This document shows positions 31,521-42,134 of a stretch of 64,000 bases of DNA, one piece after another. A model generated the notes under the pieces. That model was not told the origin of the DNA, made no database searches, and saw only the letters and a program-made list of their open reading frames with translations. Source of the stretch: Arsenophonus sp052174535 (GTDB taxonomy: Bacteria > Pseudomonadota > Gammaproteobacteria > Enterobacterales > Enterobacteriaceae); NCBI GenBank assembly GCA_052174535.1, contig JBQMRQ010000100.1, forward strand, positions 12,037 through 76,036, given 5' to 3'. The first letter of the stretch is position 1, and every line of letters starts with the position of its first letter. The position numbers and the translations under genes are program-made.

Positions 31521-33362
31521 TTAAAGTAATCGTTCAATTAAACCACTACGACGTTCTGTAGACGTCATTAATGCTTTAGTAAAAATATGACGCTCAGCAT
31601 AAATCGTCAGTTGACTTTTTGCTCTAGTAATTGCAGTATAAATAAGCTCTCTACTAATAATAGGGGTAAAAATTGGTGCTAAAATCAATGCGACATGTTT
31701 AAATTCTGATCCTTGAGATTTATGTACCGTCATAACAAAAGCAGTTTCATGCTGAGGTAAACGACTAGGTTGTATTCTTTTTATTACTCCATTAGGTAAT
31801 TGAAAATAAGCTTTTAAACCTTGTTGACCATCCTGTAACATAATACCAATATCACCATTAAATAAACCAATCGGACGATTATTTTTGGTAATCATAATTG
31901 GGCGACCTTCATAGTTTTTACTCCAATTATAGGCTGGCCGTTGAATACTTCCTTGACTATATAAAAGCTGTTCTAATTTATCATTTAACCCTATAACTCC
32001 GTATGGTCCTTCCCTTAAAGCAGCTAATAAGCGATATTGATTAAAACTATTCAGGATCTCTTCAGGATCTCGACCACTTTTTATCATATCCAAATAGCAA
32101 CGGTAGTATTCAGCAGTATCAAAAAGCAATTGAGTATATTTTTCAGGCGAATTAATTGAATTAAAAGTAATATCAGTATTTTGTTGTGTTAATAATTTCT
32201 CAACATTTCTAATATTACCCTGATTACTTGCAGTAGCAAGTAGGCCTATTTCTGATTTGGAATCAAAACGGTAATTCTTACGTAATAAGCAAAGACTATC
32301 TTTTATCTTTGGCCCATCATTCGAGATAAAATCAGATAAGTCACAACCTGTGATTTTAGTCAGTTGCGCCGCTCTTTCTCGACTATATCCTAATTCTAAA
32401 AAACGACAAAGATCCCCAAAGACAGCACCCGGTTCAACGGAAGCTAATTGATCTTTATCACCTAGCAAAATAAGACGCGCATGCTCAGGTAGAGCTTCAA
32501 TTAATCTTGCCATCATGGGCAGATCAATCATAGATGCCTCATCAATTATTAAAACATCTAACAAGAGTAGATTATATTTATGATAACGGAATAACTGGCT
32601 ATTGAGTTGAGCACCTAATAACCGATGCAAAGTCTGTGCTTGTTCTGGCATAATTGCATACTCATCGGCAGATAAATTTAGTTTTAATAATGCATTACTT
32701 AACGATTCTGTTAATCTAGCCGCCGCTTTTCCTGTTGGTGCAGCTAGTTGAATAATTAATTTTTTATCACTTAATTGGACTAAAGTAGCTAATAAATATG
32801 TTATCGTCGTGGTTTTACCTGTACCCGGTCCACCAGAAATAACAGCAATCCGACTGGTTACTGCAACTGCAACAGCTATTTTTTGCCAATCTTGCCTTTT
32901 CGAAGATGTAAAAAAACGCGTTAAAATAATCGCTAAACGCTTTTCATCAACAGTTTCTAATAAATTACGAGAAAAAAAGTCAGCCACTAACCCTTCATCA
33001 GCCCACATTCTCTGAAAATAAAGTTTGTTATCTGATAACACTAATGGTTTTGCTACAGTTTGCGATGCATCACAAACTGCATTACATTGTTTAAGCTCAA
33101 TATAAATCCTGCTATTATCCGGTGCTCCAACTTTTTTCCAAAGCATAAAAACTATCTCAGCCTGTCTACCTTCAAATAAATAACCTAGTTGAAGCTTATC
33201 AATAAATAAGCAAACATGCCCTGCTTGAGTTTCAGCACTCAATATTGCGAATATTAATAATAATAATGGGTTTTTATCATCGACTAACCGAATAGCAAGT
33301 TGTATATCTAAATAACTAAACAAATTAAGCTTAACAGCTTGTTTTAGTAAAGTTATCATCAT
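31521..33362 (-). CDS. recD: RecD, 5'-3' helicase subunit of RecBCD
   Basis: SF1 helicase subunit of exonuclease V. The 613 residues equal the E. coli length (608). Walker A GGPGTGKTTT is near residue 175, the DEAD-like IIDEASMIDLP near 270, ILLGDKDQLASVEPG near 300, and the C-terminal VHKSQGSEF and YTAITRAKSQL near 550-590. The start MMITLLKQAVKLNLFSYLDIQ aligns with the family. It immediately follows the recB remnant (recB and recD overlap in E. coli). RecD has no known role without RecB and RecC, so an open frame here is puzzling. Confidence 0.94.
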   Translation of the reverse strand: MMITLLKQAVKLNLFSYLDIQLAIRLVDDKNPLLLLIFAILSAETQAGHVCLFIDKLQLGYLFEGRQAEIVFMLWKKVGAPDNSRIYIELKQCNAVCDASQTVAKPLVLSDNKLYFQRMWADEGLVADFFSRNLLETVDEKRLAIILTRFFTSSKRQDWQKIAVAVAVTSRIAVISGGPGTGKTTTITYLLATLVQLSDKKLIIQLAAPTGKAAARLTESLSNALLKLNLSADEYAIMPEQAQTLHRLLGAQLNSQLFRYHKYNLLLLDVLIIDEASMIDLPMMARLIEALPEHARLILLGDKDQLASVEPGAVFGDLCRFLELGYSRERAAQLTKITGCDLSDFISNDGPKIKDSLCLLRKNYRFDSKSEIGLLATASNQGNIRNVEKLLTQQNTDITFNSINSPEKYTQLLFDTAEYYRCYLDMIKSGRDPEEILNSFNQYRLLAALREGPYGVIGLNDKLEQLLYSQGSIQRPAYNWSKNYEGRPIMITKNNRPIGLFNGDIGIMLQDGQQGLKAYFQLPNGVIKRIQPSRLPQHETAFVMTVHKSQGSEFKHVALILAPIFTPIISRELIYTAITRAKSQLTIYAERHIFTKALMTSTERRSGLIERLL

Positions 33363-33379
33363 TCCTCATCTTAATTAGT

Positions 33380-33960
33380 TACCTTAATTAGTTACATTGA
33401 ATAATTCATCTATGCTATTACTAAACCTATAAGGTGGAATAGTATTTTGCAAAAAAAATACCATAACTAAGATTGCTTGTATACAAACCCACAACGTAAA
33501 AATATAGATAATACCACTAAAATATTTTTGTAATCATCATTAAGGCAAATAATTTTGTAAAAAATATGGATAGCTAATATATAAAGCTAATACTGTAAAT
33601 CATATGCATGATCAATCATGGCATTCTGTATTACCTTCATTCCTAATCAGACCTTTTTCCTCTAACTAACTTAATTTATAATCAAGCAAATAAATTTATT
33701 TTGCCAGAAAAAACTAAATCAATTTAATTTTTTAAAATGCCATTACTGGCACAAAACTAAGTGATTGGGAACGCTTAAGATAAAGCATCATATATTGATT
33801 GTCTGCATTGTCTAATGCAGATTGCAAGAATTTTTCTATTAAAAAATTTTTTATTTAATTGATATTCAGATCTATTCTTTGACAAGTTAAACTATCTTTA
33901 AGTAAATTAGTATCAAAATATTTATTAGCCACATTTTAAGCACCGGGGAATCTAATCATC
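33380..33960 (-). pseudogene. recB: recB pseudogene, 3' remnant
   Basis: Just upstream of recD, minus strand. Broken frames match the RecB nuclease domain. IYLLDYKLS corresponds to YYLLDYKSNWLGE (the catalytic DYK), AMIDHAYDLQY-LYILAI to AMQAHRYDLQYQLYTLAL, KYFSGIIYIFTLWV to HHFGGVIYLFLRGV, and SLSFVPVMAF-KIKLI to PLSFQQVRGMLKGFIDL. Only the last about 190 codons are recognisable, with several stops. The rest (over 2.9 kb) is absent: pitA follows within 500 bp. Confidence 0.85.
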
Positions 33961-34396
33961 AGAAAAACCAAATTATTTTAATCTTCAGCTATCTAAGACT
34001 CTTATGGATATTGATTAAATACGAGTAATTCTAACAGGAAATATAAAAAAGTTTCTACTGGTAGCACCCCTTAAGAAAAATATGAACACCTCCTATTTTA
34101 GTCTTTTACCTTAAAGCAATAAGTTATAATTTGCACATTAGCATCTATTTTAGATATTAAAGATTGTATAATAATATCAATATTTATATCACTAGCACTG
34201 AACACTTATTAAATAATGAATTCATATTATAAATATGATAATCCTGAATACCTAGGTTAACCCTCCAGGTATTTTAGATCTACCTATAAAATTTCAAGTT
34301 AATAAGTTCACAACTTTACTCTACTTAATGTACAAAAGAAATAAAATATTATTAATAATAACATTTAAATATTATGAGATCATATCTCATTCAATA
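33961..34396. other. Unassigned AT-rich spacer
   Basis: May hold further decayed recB sequence up to about 34120 but nothing I can align with confidence. 34247-34273 can form a nine-pair hairpin with one bulge (AATACCT-A-GG / CCAGGTATT). Confidence 0.35.
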
Positions 34397-34437
34397 AATA
34401 AAATAGTGATACCTAAATTAAACATCACTATTTTATT
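34397..34437 (-). terminator. Probable pitA terminator hairpin
   Basis: Perfect 14-bp inverted repeat (AATAAAATAGTGAT / ATCACTATTTTATT, 13-base loop) beginning 21 bp past the pitA stop. A T-rich run follows the stem on the minus strand. It could also act on the plus strand. Confidence 0.5.
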
Positions 34438-34457
34438 GTATAATTTCTCTGACGTAT

Positions 34458-35948
34458 CTATATAAGTTTTAATAAAATCCAGTAAAACAAACCAGAAAGT
34501 ATAATAGAAATAGGTAATGTAAATAACCAAACTAGTAATATACTTTTAATTGTTTTAGCTTGTACACCACCACCATCAACAACCATTGTTCCTGCTACAG
34601 CAGAAGATAAAACTTGCATTGTTGATACAGGCATACCAGTATAACTTGCAACACCAATGGAAACTGCAGCAGTAACTTGAGCAGAAACACCTTGTGCATA
34701 AGTCATACATTTTTTACCAATTTTTTCACCTATTGTTATAGAAATACGTTTCCAACCAATCATAGTCCCTACAGAAAGCGCTAAAGCAACAGCAATAATA
34801 ATCCACAGTGGTGCATATTCCACTGTATTAAGTAAATCATTACTCAAGTTACGCAGAAAACGTGCATCCGAAGAGGATGTTTCTGATAGTTTAGCTACAT
34901 CTAATGCTGTATCAGATAAACACATTAATAATCGACGCATTTGATTACGCTCCTCAGGTTTTAATGCGGAATAACTTTGAATATTTGCTAACATCAGTGA
35001 TGTCTGTCTTAATACAGTAATAGGACGTGAATTATCACAATGAAATTTCTCATCTAAAATTTTCAATTCTGACTTATATCGTGACGACATATTAACAATA
35101 TATTTTACCGCTGACTTATGCTCTTCATAATAATGTTGTAAATGCACCATTGCGTCATAGGTACGCGTTATATTATAACCATTAGCATTCATATTAAGCA
35201 CAAATCCAGCAGGTGTTACTCCGATTAACACCAGCATAATAAGACCAATACCCTTCTGACCATCATTAGCACCATGGGAAAAACTGACGCCAACGGCAGA
35301 TAAAATTAATGTAGTACGTGTCCAGAAAGGGGGTTTCTTTTTACCATTTTTCTTCTCTCGCTCATCTGGTGTTAAATGAACACGACGACGTTTTTTCGTA
35401 CCACTCCAATAACGGCGTAAAAAGAAAATTAACAATCCAGCTATAATAAAACCAATAGCAGGAGAAAGAATGAGAGAAAGAAAAATTTCAATAACTTTTG
35501 GAATGTTTAATGCATCTACTACAGAGGAGTTGGTCACTAATGCATTGGTTAAACCAACACCAATAATAGCGCCTATTAATGTATGTGAGCTAGAAGCTGG
35601 TAATCCTAAATACCAAGTACCCAAATTCCAAATAATAGCCGCTAACAGCATAGAAAAAACCATTGCCAGGCCATGAGCAGAACTTACGTTAAGCAGAAGA
35701 TCTGTTGGCAATAAATGCACAATAGCATAAGCAACACTCAAGCCACCTAAAATAACGCCAAAAAAGTTAAAACCGCCAGCCATAACAACTGCAAATTGAG
35801 CTCGCATAGCTCGAGTGTAAATAACCGTTGCTACTGCATTTGCGGTATCATGAAAACCATTAATTGCTTCATAAAATAGCACAAATAATAGCGCTAGCGT
35901 TAATAAGAGACCGGTATAAAAATCCAATCCAGTAAATAAATGTAGCAT
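34458..35948 (-). CDS. pitA: Low-affinity inorganic phosphate transporter PitA
   Basis: Inner-membrane symporter for metal-phosphate and protons. The 496 residues equal the E. coli length (499). PiT-family repeats are visible: GFHDTANAVATVIYTRAM near residues 31-48 and SFSHGANDGQKGIGLIML near 222-239. About ten membrane segments flank a hydrophilic cytoplasmic loop near 190-215 (GTKKRRRVHLTPDEREKKNG). The glycine-rich AYGLPAS-type region (WYLGLPASSSHTLIGAIIGV) is intact. Single gene; neighbours show the location is rearranged relative to E. coli. Confidence 0.96.
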   Translation of the reverse strand: MLHLFTGLDFYTGLLLTLALLFVLFYEAINGFHDTANAVATVIYTRAMRAQFAVVMAGGFNFFGVILGGLSVAYAIVHLLPTDLLLNVSSAHGLAMVFSMLLAAIIWNLGTWYLGLPASSSHTLIGAIIGVGLTNALVTNSSVVDALNIPKVIEIFLSLILSPAIGFIIAGLLIFFLRRYWSGTKKRRRVHLTPDEREKKNGKKKPPFWTRTTLILSAVGVSFSHGANDGQKGIGLIMLVLIGVTPAGFVLNMNANGYNITRTYDAMVHLQHYYEEHKSAVKYIVNMSSRYKSELKILDEKFHCDNSRPITVLRQTSLMLANIQSYSALKPEERNQMRRLLMCLSDTALDVAKLSETSSSDARFLRNLSNDLLNTVEYAPLWIIIAVALALSVGTMIGWKRISITIGEKIGKKCMTYAQGVSAQVTAAVSIGVASYTGMPVSTMQVLSSAVAGTMVVDGGGVQAKTIKSILLVWLFTLPISIILSGLFYWILLKLI

Positions 35949-36112
35949 AAACCTTAAGCCAATTTGTTGAATATGAATTCAATATATTATCAGTGATAAA
36001 CGTTATCGGTGGAAGCAAAATCTACATCTTTTTTGACTTTAATTGACAAAAAAATAAATAAAAAATATTCTTTACTTTCATTAAGTTAATAAAATTAAAA
36101 TATATGGATTTC

Positions 36113-36382
36113 TTGTAATATGCTTGCAAAGATTGTTGCTTTGTTCTCATAGAGATTTATAAGCACGTCTATATTTCAATTGTTGTGGTTTTAAATAATC
36201 TATTTTAGGCTAGATAATTCGGTAAATAAAATAACCCTATACTATGGATCAAGCTTATGTATCCTTTTAATTAGCTAATATAACTATTTACATTTTGAAT
36301 GTGGAATTTATTTCCAATAACTCTCTGATTATTAAGGCTTATTATATGATAATAACTAATTTCATGCTTGTTAAGAAAGGGT
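36113..36382 (-). mobile_element. IS1595-family fragment
   Basis: Matches the transposase C-terminal end seen at 51831-52100, starting with TGCTTGCAAAGATTGTTGCT and running to TTCATGCTTGTTAAGAAAGG. It is truncated where the IS256 copy at 36383 is inserted. Confidence 0.68.
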
Positions 36383-37720
36383 GAATTATGTTAATTCTGA
36401 TATATAGGTTTTTGAAAATAGCGATGAGGTATTCTACTAATTGATTTCATGAATGATTTTAATCAGAGAGATGATATGTTATGAACAGTCTAGCTTACAG
36501 GGATCTGTGAAATGAGATATCATTCTAATTCCTTCCATGAACACATCCATAATAATAAGTTCCAGATAGCTGATAACAACACCGTTGAAGGTAAGCTCTA
36601 AAGCATGCTGCAATAACATCCTGAACGAGACTTTATCGGCAGCTCATGCCGTTATCTGTAACAGTTATTTGCTACAGAAAATCATATAAACTGCTATCTC
36701 CAATGTTAAAATTAAAGTACCTAAGGTAGAAAGGGATCATCACGCATCATCGACAGCAAGCATGGTTCAAGAGCTTATTGCTATCGTATTATCTAAGCGT
36801 GCAAAAAGCGGCGAATAGTTGTTACCATAGCTATACTTCCAAGGCAATTTACCGATCTACTGGTGATTTTCATAAAATCATGATGTCGTTTTCCTTAGCA
36901 AAAAATACATGGTCTCTCTGTCAGCAGCATTGCAGATCGCAGATATAAATAGCTTGAAAACATAGGCAATGGGTAGCTGTGTGATTTAAGGGATACTCGT
37001 TACGTTTATTTTTAGCCAATGGCATAACCACTTTATCAGGTAAGCTGATTGCCTTTACCTACTGCTCATTATCGGCATAATCTTCATGGACATAAGGAGC
37101 TCATTTCGCTCGAAGAGAGTTATTGAAAGTTAGAAGCAAACTGGGATAAACTTTTTAATGGCTGGTAAGCGCGTTGCTTAACCGTATTTCCTAATCTTGT
37201 TACAGAGATGTACCCCTTGGTTTTTGGAATGCAATGGTAAAGATATTCGTGGACATGTAGAACTAACGTTACTGGATACATAAAATAGGTAATGCACTAC
37301 CTTTACTCCCAAAAGGTAGCCAATTGAAAATTAAAGTTAAACTGCAGGATAAGAGTTATGGCTAGCAAAGAGTCGCGATGCTACTAAAGGCTTTGATACT
37401 TTTTTGATGATCTTTTCAGTCAAATATCCTGCAAGCGATGAAGAAGCTGCAGAAAGATGGAGAACAATGATTATCACTCTATAACTTCTCTTCAGCGCAC
37501 TTGGCATCAATAAGAACAACAAATCCGATTGAATTCGCTTTTGTGATAATGATCCTATGAAGCTGATGACAAGGACTGTGACTCAAGAAACAACCCCCTT
37601 TTTCAATGGTATTAAATCTTCTCCCGTCTTCTCAAAAAATAACTGAAGATAAAGAGATTTAAGCTGTTTACCCTTTTGATAAACAGCACAAAGATGACAT
37701 AAGTAAACGGTAAAAGAGCA
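36383..37720 (+). mobile_element. IS256-family remnant (first of tandem pair)
   Basis: Starts GAATTATGTTAATTCTGATA and aligns with other copies through the region equivalent to NPIES. The right end is eroded (about 37690-37760 not alignable). Its left flank AGAAAGG, part of the IS1595 fragment it entered, recurs just before the next copy. Confidence 0.82.
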
Positions 37721-37762
37721 ATCTAAGTAATCTCTCCGCTTTCTTCTGATCTTAGAAAGGTT

Positions 37763-39168
37763 GAATTATGCTCATTTTCTGTGTAAGGTTTTCAAATATA
37801 CTGACGTATCTTACTAATTAGTTTCGTAAATAATTTTCTCAATAGAGAGATGATCTTCCATGAAAAGTCTACCATACAAATGTCACGAAATAAAATTACT
37901 TTATTCCCCTTATATTAACTCATATGTAATGTCCACTAGAAAATGGATAGCACCGTTATTCAGGCGAAATTCAAGTCATGCTGGAATAACATGCTGAACT
38001 CCCTTATCGGAAGGGGCCCCGGCCTGCTACACCAATGTTTATAACAATTATTTACCATAGCGAACCCCCATATATAATAGTATTAGTGATGTTGAGATTA
38101 CAATGCTTAAGACCAGAGGGGGTCGCAGTGGCAACAGAATATACTTCAACAGCTTCTTGCTGCCGCTTATCTAAAGCGTGCAAAAGCACCGAAAAGTTAT
38201 TATCATGCCCTGTATATGCGCAGATATTATCTTACCGATTATTTTACAAAGCCATGATGGCGTGCTTATCCCTGAAAAGTACATAATCTCTTTAGTAGTA
38301 CCTATTAACAGACCGAAACAGTAATGCCCTGAAGAGAATTCACAATATGGGTACCTTACGTGATTTAGCGATACGCCTAACGTTTATTTCTTAGCTGAAA
38401 ACATATGTTATTCTGTAATACAAGCTAATTACCTCCTTCTGCTAATTATATTGGCAGTGCTGCGCATGGATGCAAGGAGGCTTCCTTGCGGTAGAAGATG
38501 ATTATTGAGAATCAGAATCAACCTAGAGAGGTAACTTTCAATGACTAATAAGCACGGATCTTAATCGTATTTCTCAAATTTGCTACGGGAGACGGTGTTT
38601 GGTTTTGTGGAATGCAATAGTAAAGATATTCCCGAGCATTTAATGCCAACACTGTTGGATACATAAAATAGCTAATGGTACCGCCTTCACTCCCTAAAAG
38701 CATTCAATATAAAGTTAAAATATGAAGTGAGCTGCAAAAAATTTAGCTAGCAGAAAGAGAGTCACGATTCCTATAATAAAGCCTTTAATGCTTTGTTGGT
38801 AAGATTTTCAGGATATCATTCAGGGATGAAGATCCTAGAAAAGAGCGAGAAGACCTGTTGACATTCCTATGACTTCCGTAAATACACTGGGAATCAATAA
38901 GAATAAAAAATTTGATTGAATCAACTTCTTCAGCAGTGATTCTATAGCTGATGCGTGAAGCGTAAAGCAACTGTGGCTAAAGAAAATAACCATTTCAATG
39001 ATATTTAACTTGCTTTCGTTTACTAAAAATAGCTGGAACCGAGCTAAAGAATTTAATTTGCTGACACTGGTGGTAAACAAGATCCAATTTAAGGATGGAT
39101 AATAGATTCATGAAGGATCAGCATGGAATGTAGTCTGACCATCATAGATCAGATTTATCATTCTTCTC
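37763..39168 (+). mobile_element. IS256-family remnant (second of tandem pair), full length
   Basis: Left end GAATTATGCTCATTTTCTGT, right end near CATAGATCAGATTTATCATT, 1.4 kb. The transposase is broken into frames under 90 codons. A perfect 10-bp hairpin (39157-39183) spans its right terminus. Confidence 0.84.
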
Positions 39169-39183
39169 TAATTGAAGAATGAT

Positions 39184-39638
39184 GTAATAGTTCGAAATAT
39201 TAAAATATTAATACTTACTTTTAAGCGCAGTATTTAGCTAAATTTATAATTTAGCATTAACATGAATATTATTCAATATATATTTCACTGATTTTAATTG
39301 ATTCAGAAACATTAATGTTTTTTATTAATGATGTTGATTTACTTGAATTTTAGAATCACTATAGATGGTGATAACCTACTCTCTTTGAGATCTATCGAAC
39401 AATTAGCAAGCACATGGAAATTGTTCCATACTATTTAGAAACTTTTTAAAATTATTAATAGTTCTTATTTAAAAAAAAAAGCTAACAACATAATCTATAT
39501 AAATTAATATAAGTTTATTTTTAAAATATAAATTTTATAAAAAATATCATTAACTAAATTTTATGATGAATATCAATAAACAAGATAAAACCATATAATC
39601 GGCGGTTAAAAACATGATAATAATTAATATATGCTAAA
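39184..39638. other. AT-rich spacer between IS256 and lnt
   Basis: No gene, repeat or remnant recognised. Homopolymer A and T runs predominate. Confidence 0.4.
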
Positions 39639-41168
39639 TTAATTGGTTTTTTTTCTTAAAAATATCAATATGATAAATAGAGCAACTAATCCCCACATAG
39701 GCCAGTTACTCCAACGTGCATAAGGTGTAAGACCAGATGTCGGTGTTACCTCAGCGCTTAATACTGAGCGAGTAAATTGAGGAAGCTCTGCCTGAATATC
39801 TCCATTAGGTGTAATCACTGCGGTAACACCATTATTAGTAGCACGCAATAATGGCCGACCAAGTTCAAGTGCACGCATGCGCGCCATTTGAAAGTGTTGC
39901 CATGGGCCAATAGAATGCCCAAACCATGCATCATTTGAAACTGTCAATAAAAAATCGGTATCTGATTTAAAGTTATCTCTAACTTGGGTGCCTAAAATAA
40001 TTTCATAGCAGATAGCGGCAGTCAGATTAATATTTCCAGCAGTTAACTGCTGTTGCTTATAATTACCACGACTAAAACCTGACATTGGTAAATTAAATAA
40101 AGGGGCAATTGGCCGAAGAATATTTTTTAATGGCACAAATTCACCAAAAGGTACCAAGTGGTGCTTCTGATAACGATTGCTAGTTGGATATTGATAAGGT
40201 TTATTTTCTCCTAACACAATAATACTATTAAAAAAATTGCTCACTCCCCGTGTACTTACTTTAGCATCAATAATCCCAGTAATTAAGTGAGTATTTTGTG
40301 AGCGTAGCAGATTATCTAATGAGGTCAGCCAAGCCTTATTATCTGATTCGATTGAGGGAATAGCGGACTCAGGCCAGATAACGATTTTAGCGTTACCAAA
40401 ATAAGGTTTAGAGAGATCGAGATAGATAGTTATAGTTTGTTCTAGAAATCCTGGTTGCCATTTTAAATTTTGCAGAATGTTACCTTGAACTAAAACAATT
40501 TGTGTTTTTTTTTCTGTAACTGAAGTAAACCATTGATAATTTTTAATTATTAAAGGTAAAAATAATAAAATAATTGCTGAAATTAGAGGAACAACTCGGC
40601 GCTTTAGGCAAGCAAAAACTAAGCAGCTACTAATAATAATCAGTAGAAATGTTATCATCTCAACACCAAATATTGGTGCGATGGCTTTTAGTGGCCCATC
40701 GATTTGACTATAACCAAATTGTAACCAAGGAAAACCAGTTAGTATACAACCACGTAAATATTCAGTTATTTGCCATATTACTGGCGCTGCAAAAATAAAA
40801 CGAGTAATATTAATCCGTGAAAAAAAATGATTGAGTAGATAAGCAAATAATGCAGGATAAAGTGATAAATACCCTGCTAGGAATATCACTAAAAAGACAT
40901 TAACCACCAATGGCATACCACCAAAATCAGCGATACTGACATAAATCCAGTTAATATCACTACCAAATAAACTAATTCCCCAACAAAATGCTATTAAACT
41001 TGCTTGTTTGCTTGAACGATTAACAATTAGCAATTGTAACCCAAAAAGAGAGAAAAGACCGGCCAACCAAATATCAAAAGGTGAAAAAGCCAATGTTCCA
41101 CAAAGCCCGAAGATTGAGGCAAATAAGACTCTTAACCTCTGACGTTGATAGAGTGGAGTTTTATTCAT
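39639..41168 (-). CDS. lnt: Apolipoprotein N-acyltransferase
   Basis: Inner-membrane enzyme that adds the third acyl chain to lipoproteins so they can be exported to the outer membrane (LptE is one such client). The 509 residues equal E. coli (512). The N-terminal half has multiple membrane segments; the C-terminal nitrilase-like domain carries the catalytic triad regions VIWPESAIPSIE (Glu), KHHLVPFGEFVPL (Lys) and AAICYEIILG (Cys). Spaced 5 bp after corC in corC-lnt, the conserved order ybeZ-ybeY-corC-lnt. Confidence 0.97.
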   Translation of the reverse strand: MNKTPLYQRQRLRVLFASIFGLCGTLAFSPFDIWLAGLFSLFGLQLLIVNRSSKQASLIAFCWGISLFGSDINWIYVSIADFGGMPLVVNVFLVIFLAGYLSLYPALFAYLLNHFFSRINITRFIFAAPVIWQITEYLRGCILTGFPWLQFGYSQIDGPLKAIAPIFGVEMITFLLIIISSCLVFACLKRRVVPLISAIILLFLPLIIKNYQWFTSVTEKKTQIVLVQGNILQNLKWQPGFLEQTITIYLDLSKPYFGNAKIVIWPESAIPSIESDNKAWLTSLDNLLRSQNTHLITGIIDAKVSTRGVSNFFNSIIVLGENKPYQYPTSNRYQKHHLVPFGEFVPLKNILRPIAPLFNLPMSGFSRGNYKQQQLTAGNINLTAAICYEIILGTQVRDNFKSDTDFLLTVSNDAWFGHSIGPWQHFQMARMRALELGRPLLRATNNGVTAVITPNGDIQAELPQFTRSVLSAEVTPTSGLTPYARWSNWPMWGLVALFIILIFLRKKTN

Positions 41169-41173
41169 TAAAA

Positions 41174-42052
41174 CTATTCTTTTGCAAGATTTGGGATTGG
41201 TCCTTCATCAGGAATTTTTACCTGAACTTGAATAATTTTACGGCTATCAGCAATACTAATTTTAAAAATATAACCATTAATAGTTATAATTTCTCCTCGA
41301 GCAGGCAAATGTCCGAATGCTTGCATCACCAAACCACCAATGGTATCAATTTCTTCATCGTTAAAGTGCGTCCCAAATGCTTTGTTGAAATAATCAATTT
41401 GGGTTAATGCACGAATAGAATAAGCATGTTTACTTAATTGACGAATATCAATATCTTCATCATCATCATATTCGTCTTCAATTTCACCAACAATTAATTC
41501 AAGAATGTCTTCGATTGTCACTAAACCGGAAACACCACCAAATTCATCAATGACAATCGCCATATGATAACGTTGTAAACGAAATTCTTTTAATAACAAA
41601 TCAACTCGTTTACTTTCAGGAACAACAACAGCGGGACGCAATACTTTATCGATATTGAAAGGTTCAGCATCAGTACGCATAAATGGCAGCAAATCTTTAG
41701 CCATCAATAAACCTTCAATATGATCTTTATCTTCACTAATTACTGGAAAACGAGAATGTGCTGAGTCGATAATCACATCAAGGCAATCATCTAATAATTG
41801 ATTTCGTTTTAAAGTTACTATCTGAGAGCGTGGGATCATAATATCCCGAACACGCTCATCAGAAATATTCATTACTCCTTCAAGCATTTCTCTAGTATCA
41901 GGATCAATAACATCTTTTTGCTCTGAATCACGAATTAGCTCAACTAAATCATCACGATTTTTAAGTTCACCGTGAAATAATTGATTGAGACGCTCGAAAA
42001 AACTCTTTTTCGATTGATTATTATCATTGTTTGCAGGATTCTCGTCGCTCAT
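41174..42052 (-). CDS. corC: CorC/YbeX, CBS-domain protein
   Basis: Cytosolic CorC family protein of 292 residues, as in E. coli. Two CBS domains (about residues 65-190, including IMIPRSQIVTL and the AHSRFPVISEDKDHIEGLL stretch) are followed by a CorC_HlyC domain with FGGVSGLVTIEDILELIVGE and EIDTIGGLVMQAFGHLP. It is associated with magnesium/cobalt efflux and, in newer work on YbeX, with ribosome homeostasis. Between ybeY and lnt, same strand. Confidence 0.95.
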   Translation of the reverse strand: MSDENPANNDNNQSKKSFFERLNQLFHGELKNRDDLVELIRDSEQKDVIDPDTREMLEGVMNISDERVRDIMIPRSQIVTLKRNQLLDDCLDVIIDSAHSRFPVISEDKDHIEGLLMAKDLLPFMRTDAEPFNIDKVLRPAVVVPESKRVDLLLKEFRLQRYHMAIVIDEFGGVSGLVTIEDILELIVGEIEDEYDDDEDIDIRQLSKHAYSIRALTQIDYFNKAFGTHFNDEEIDTIGGLVMQAFGHLPARGEIITINGYIFKISIADSRKIIQVQVKIPDEGPIPNLAKE

Positions 42053-42134
42053 AGCGTTTTATTAAAATTTCTCTAAGTAGTTTATTGTATTAATTATTTA
42101 ACATAAAAATACCATTATATTTGCGCCTTTCATG

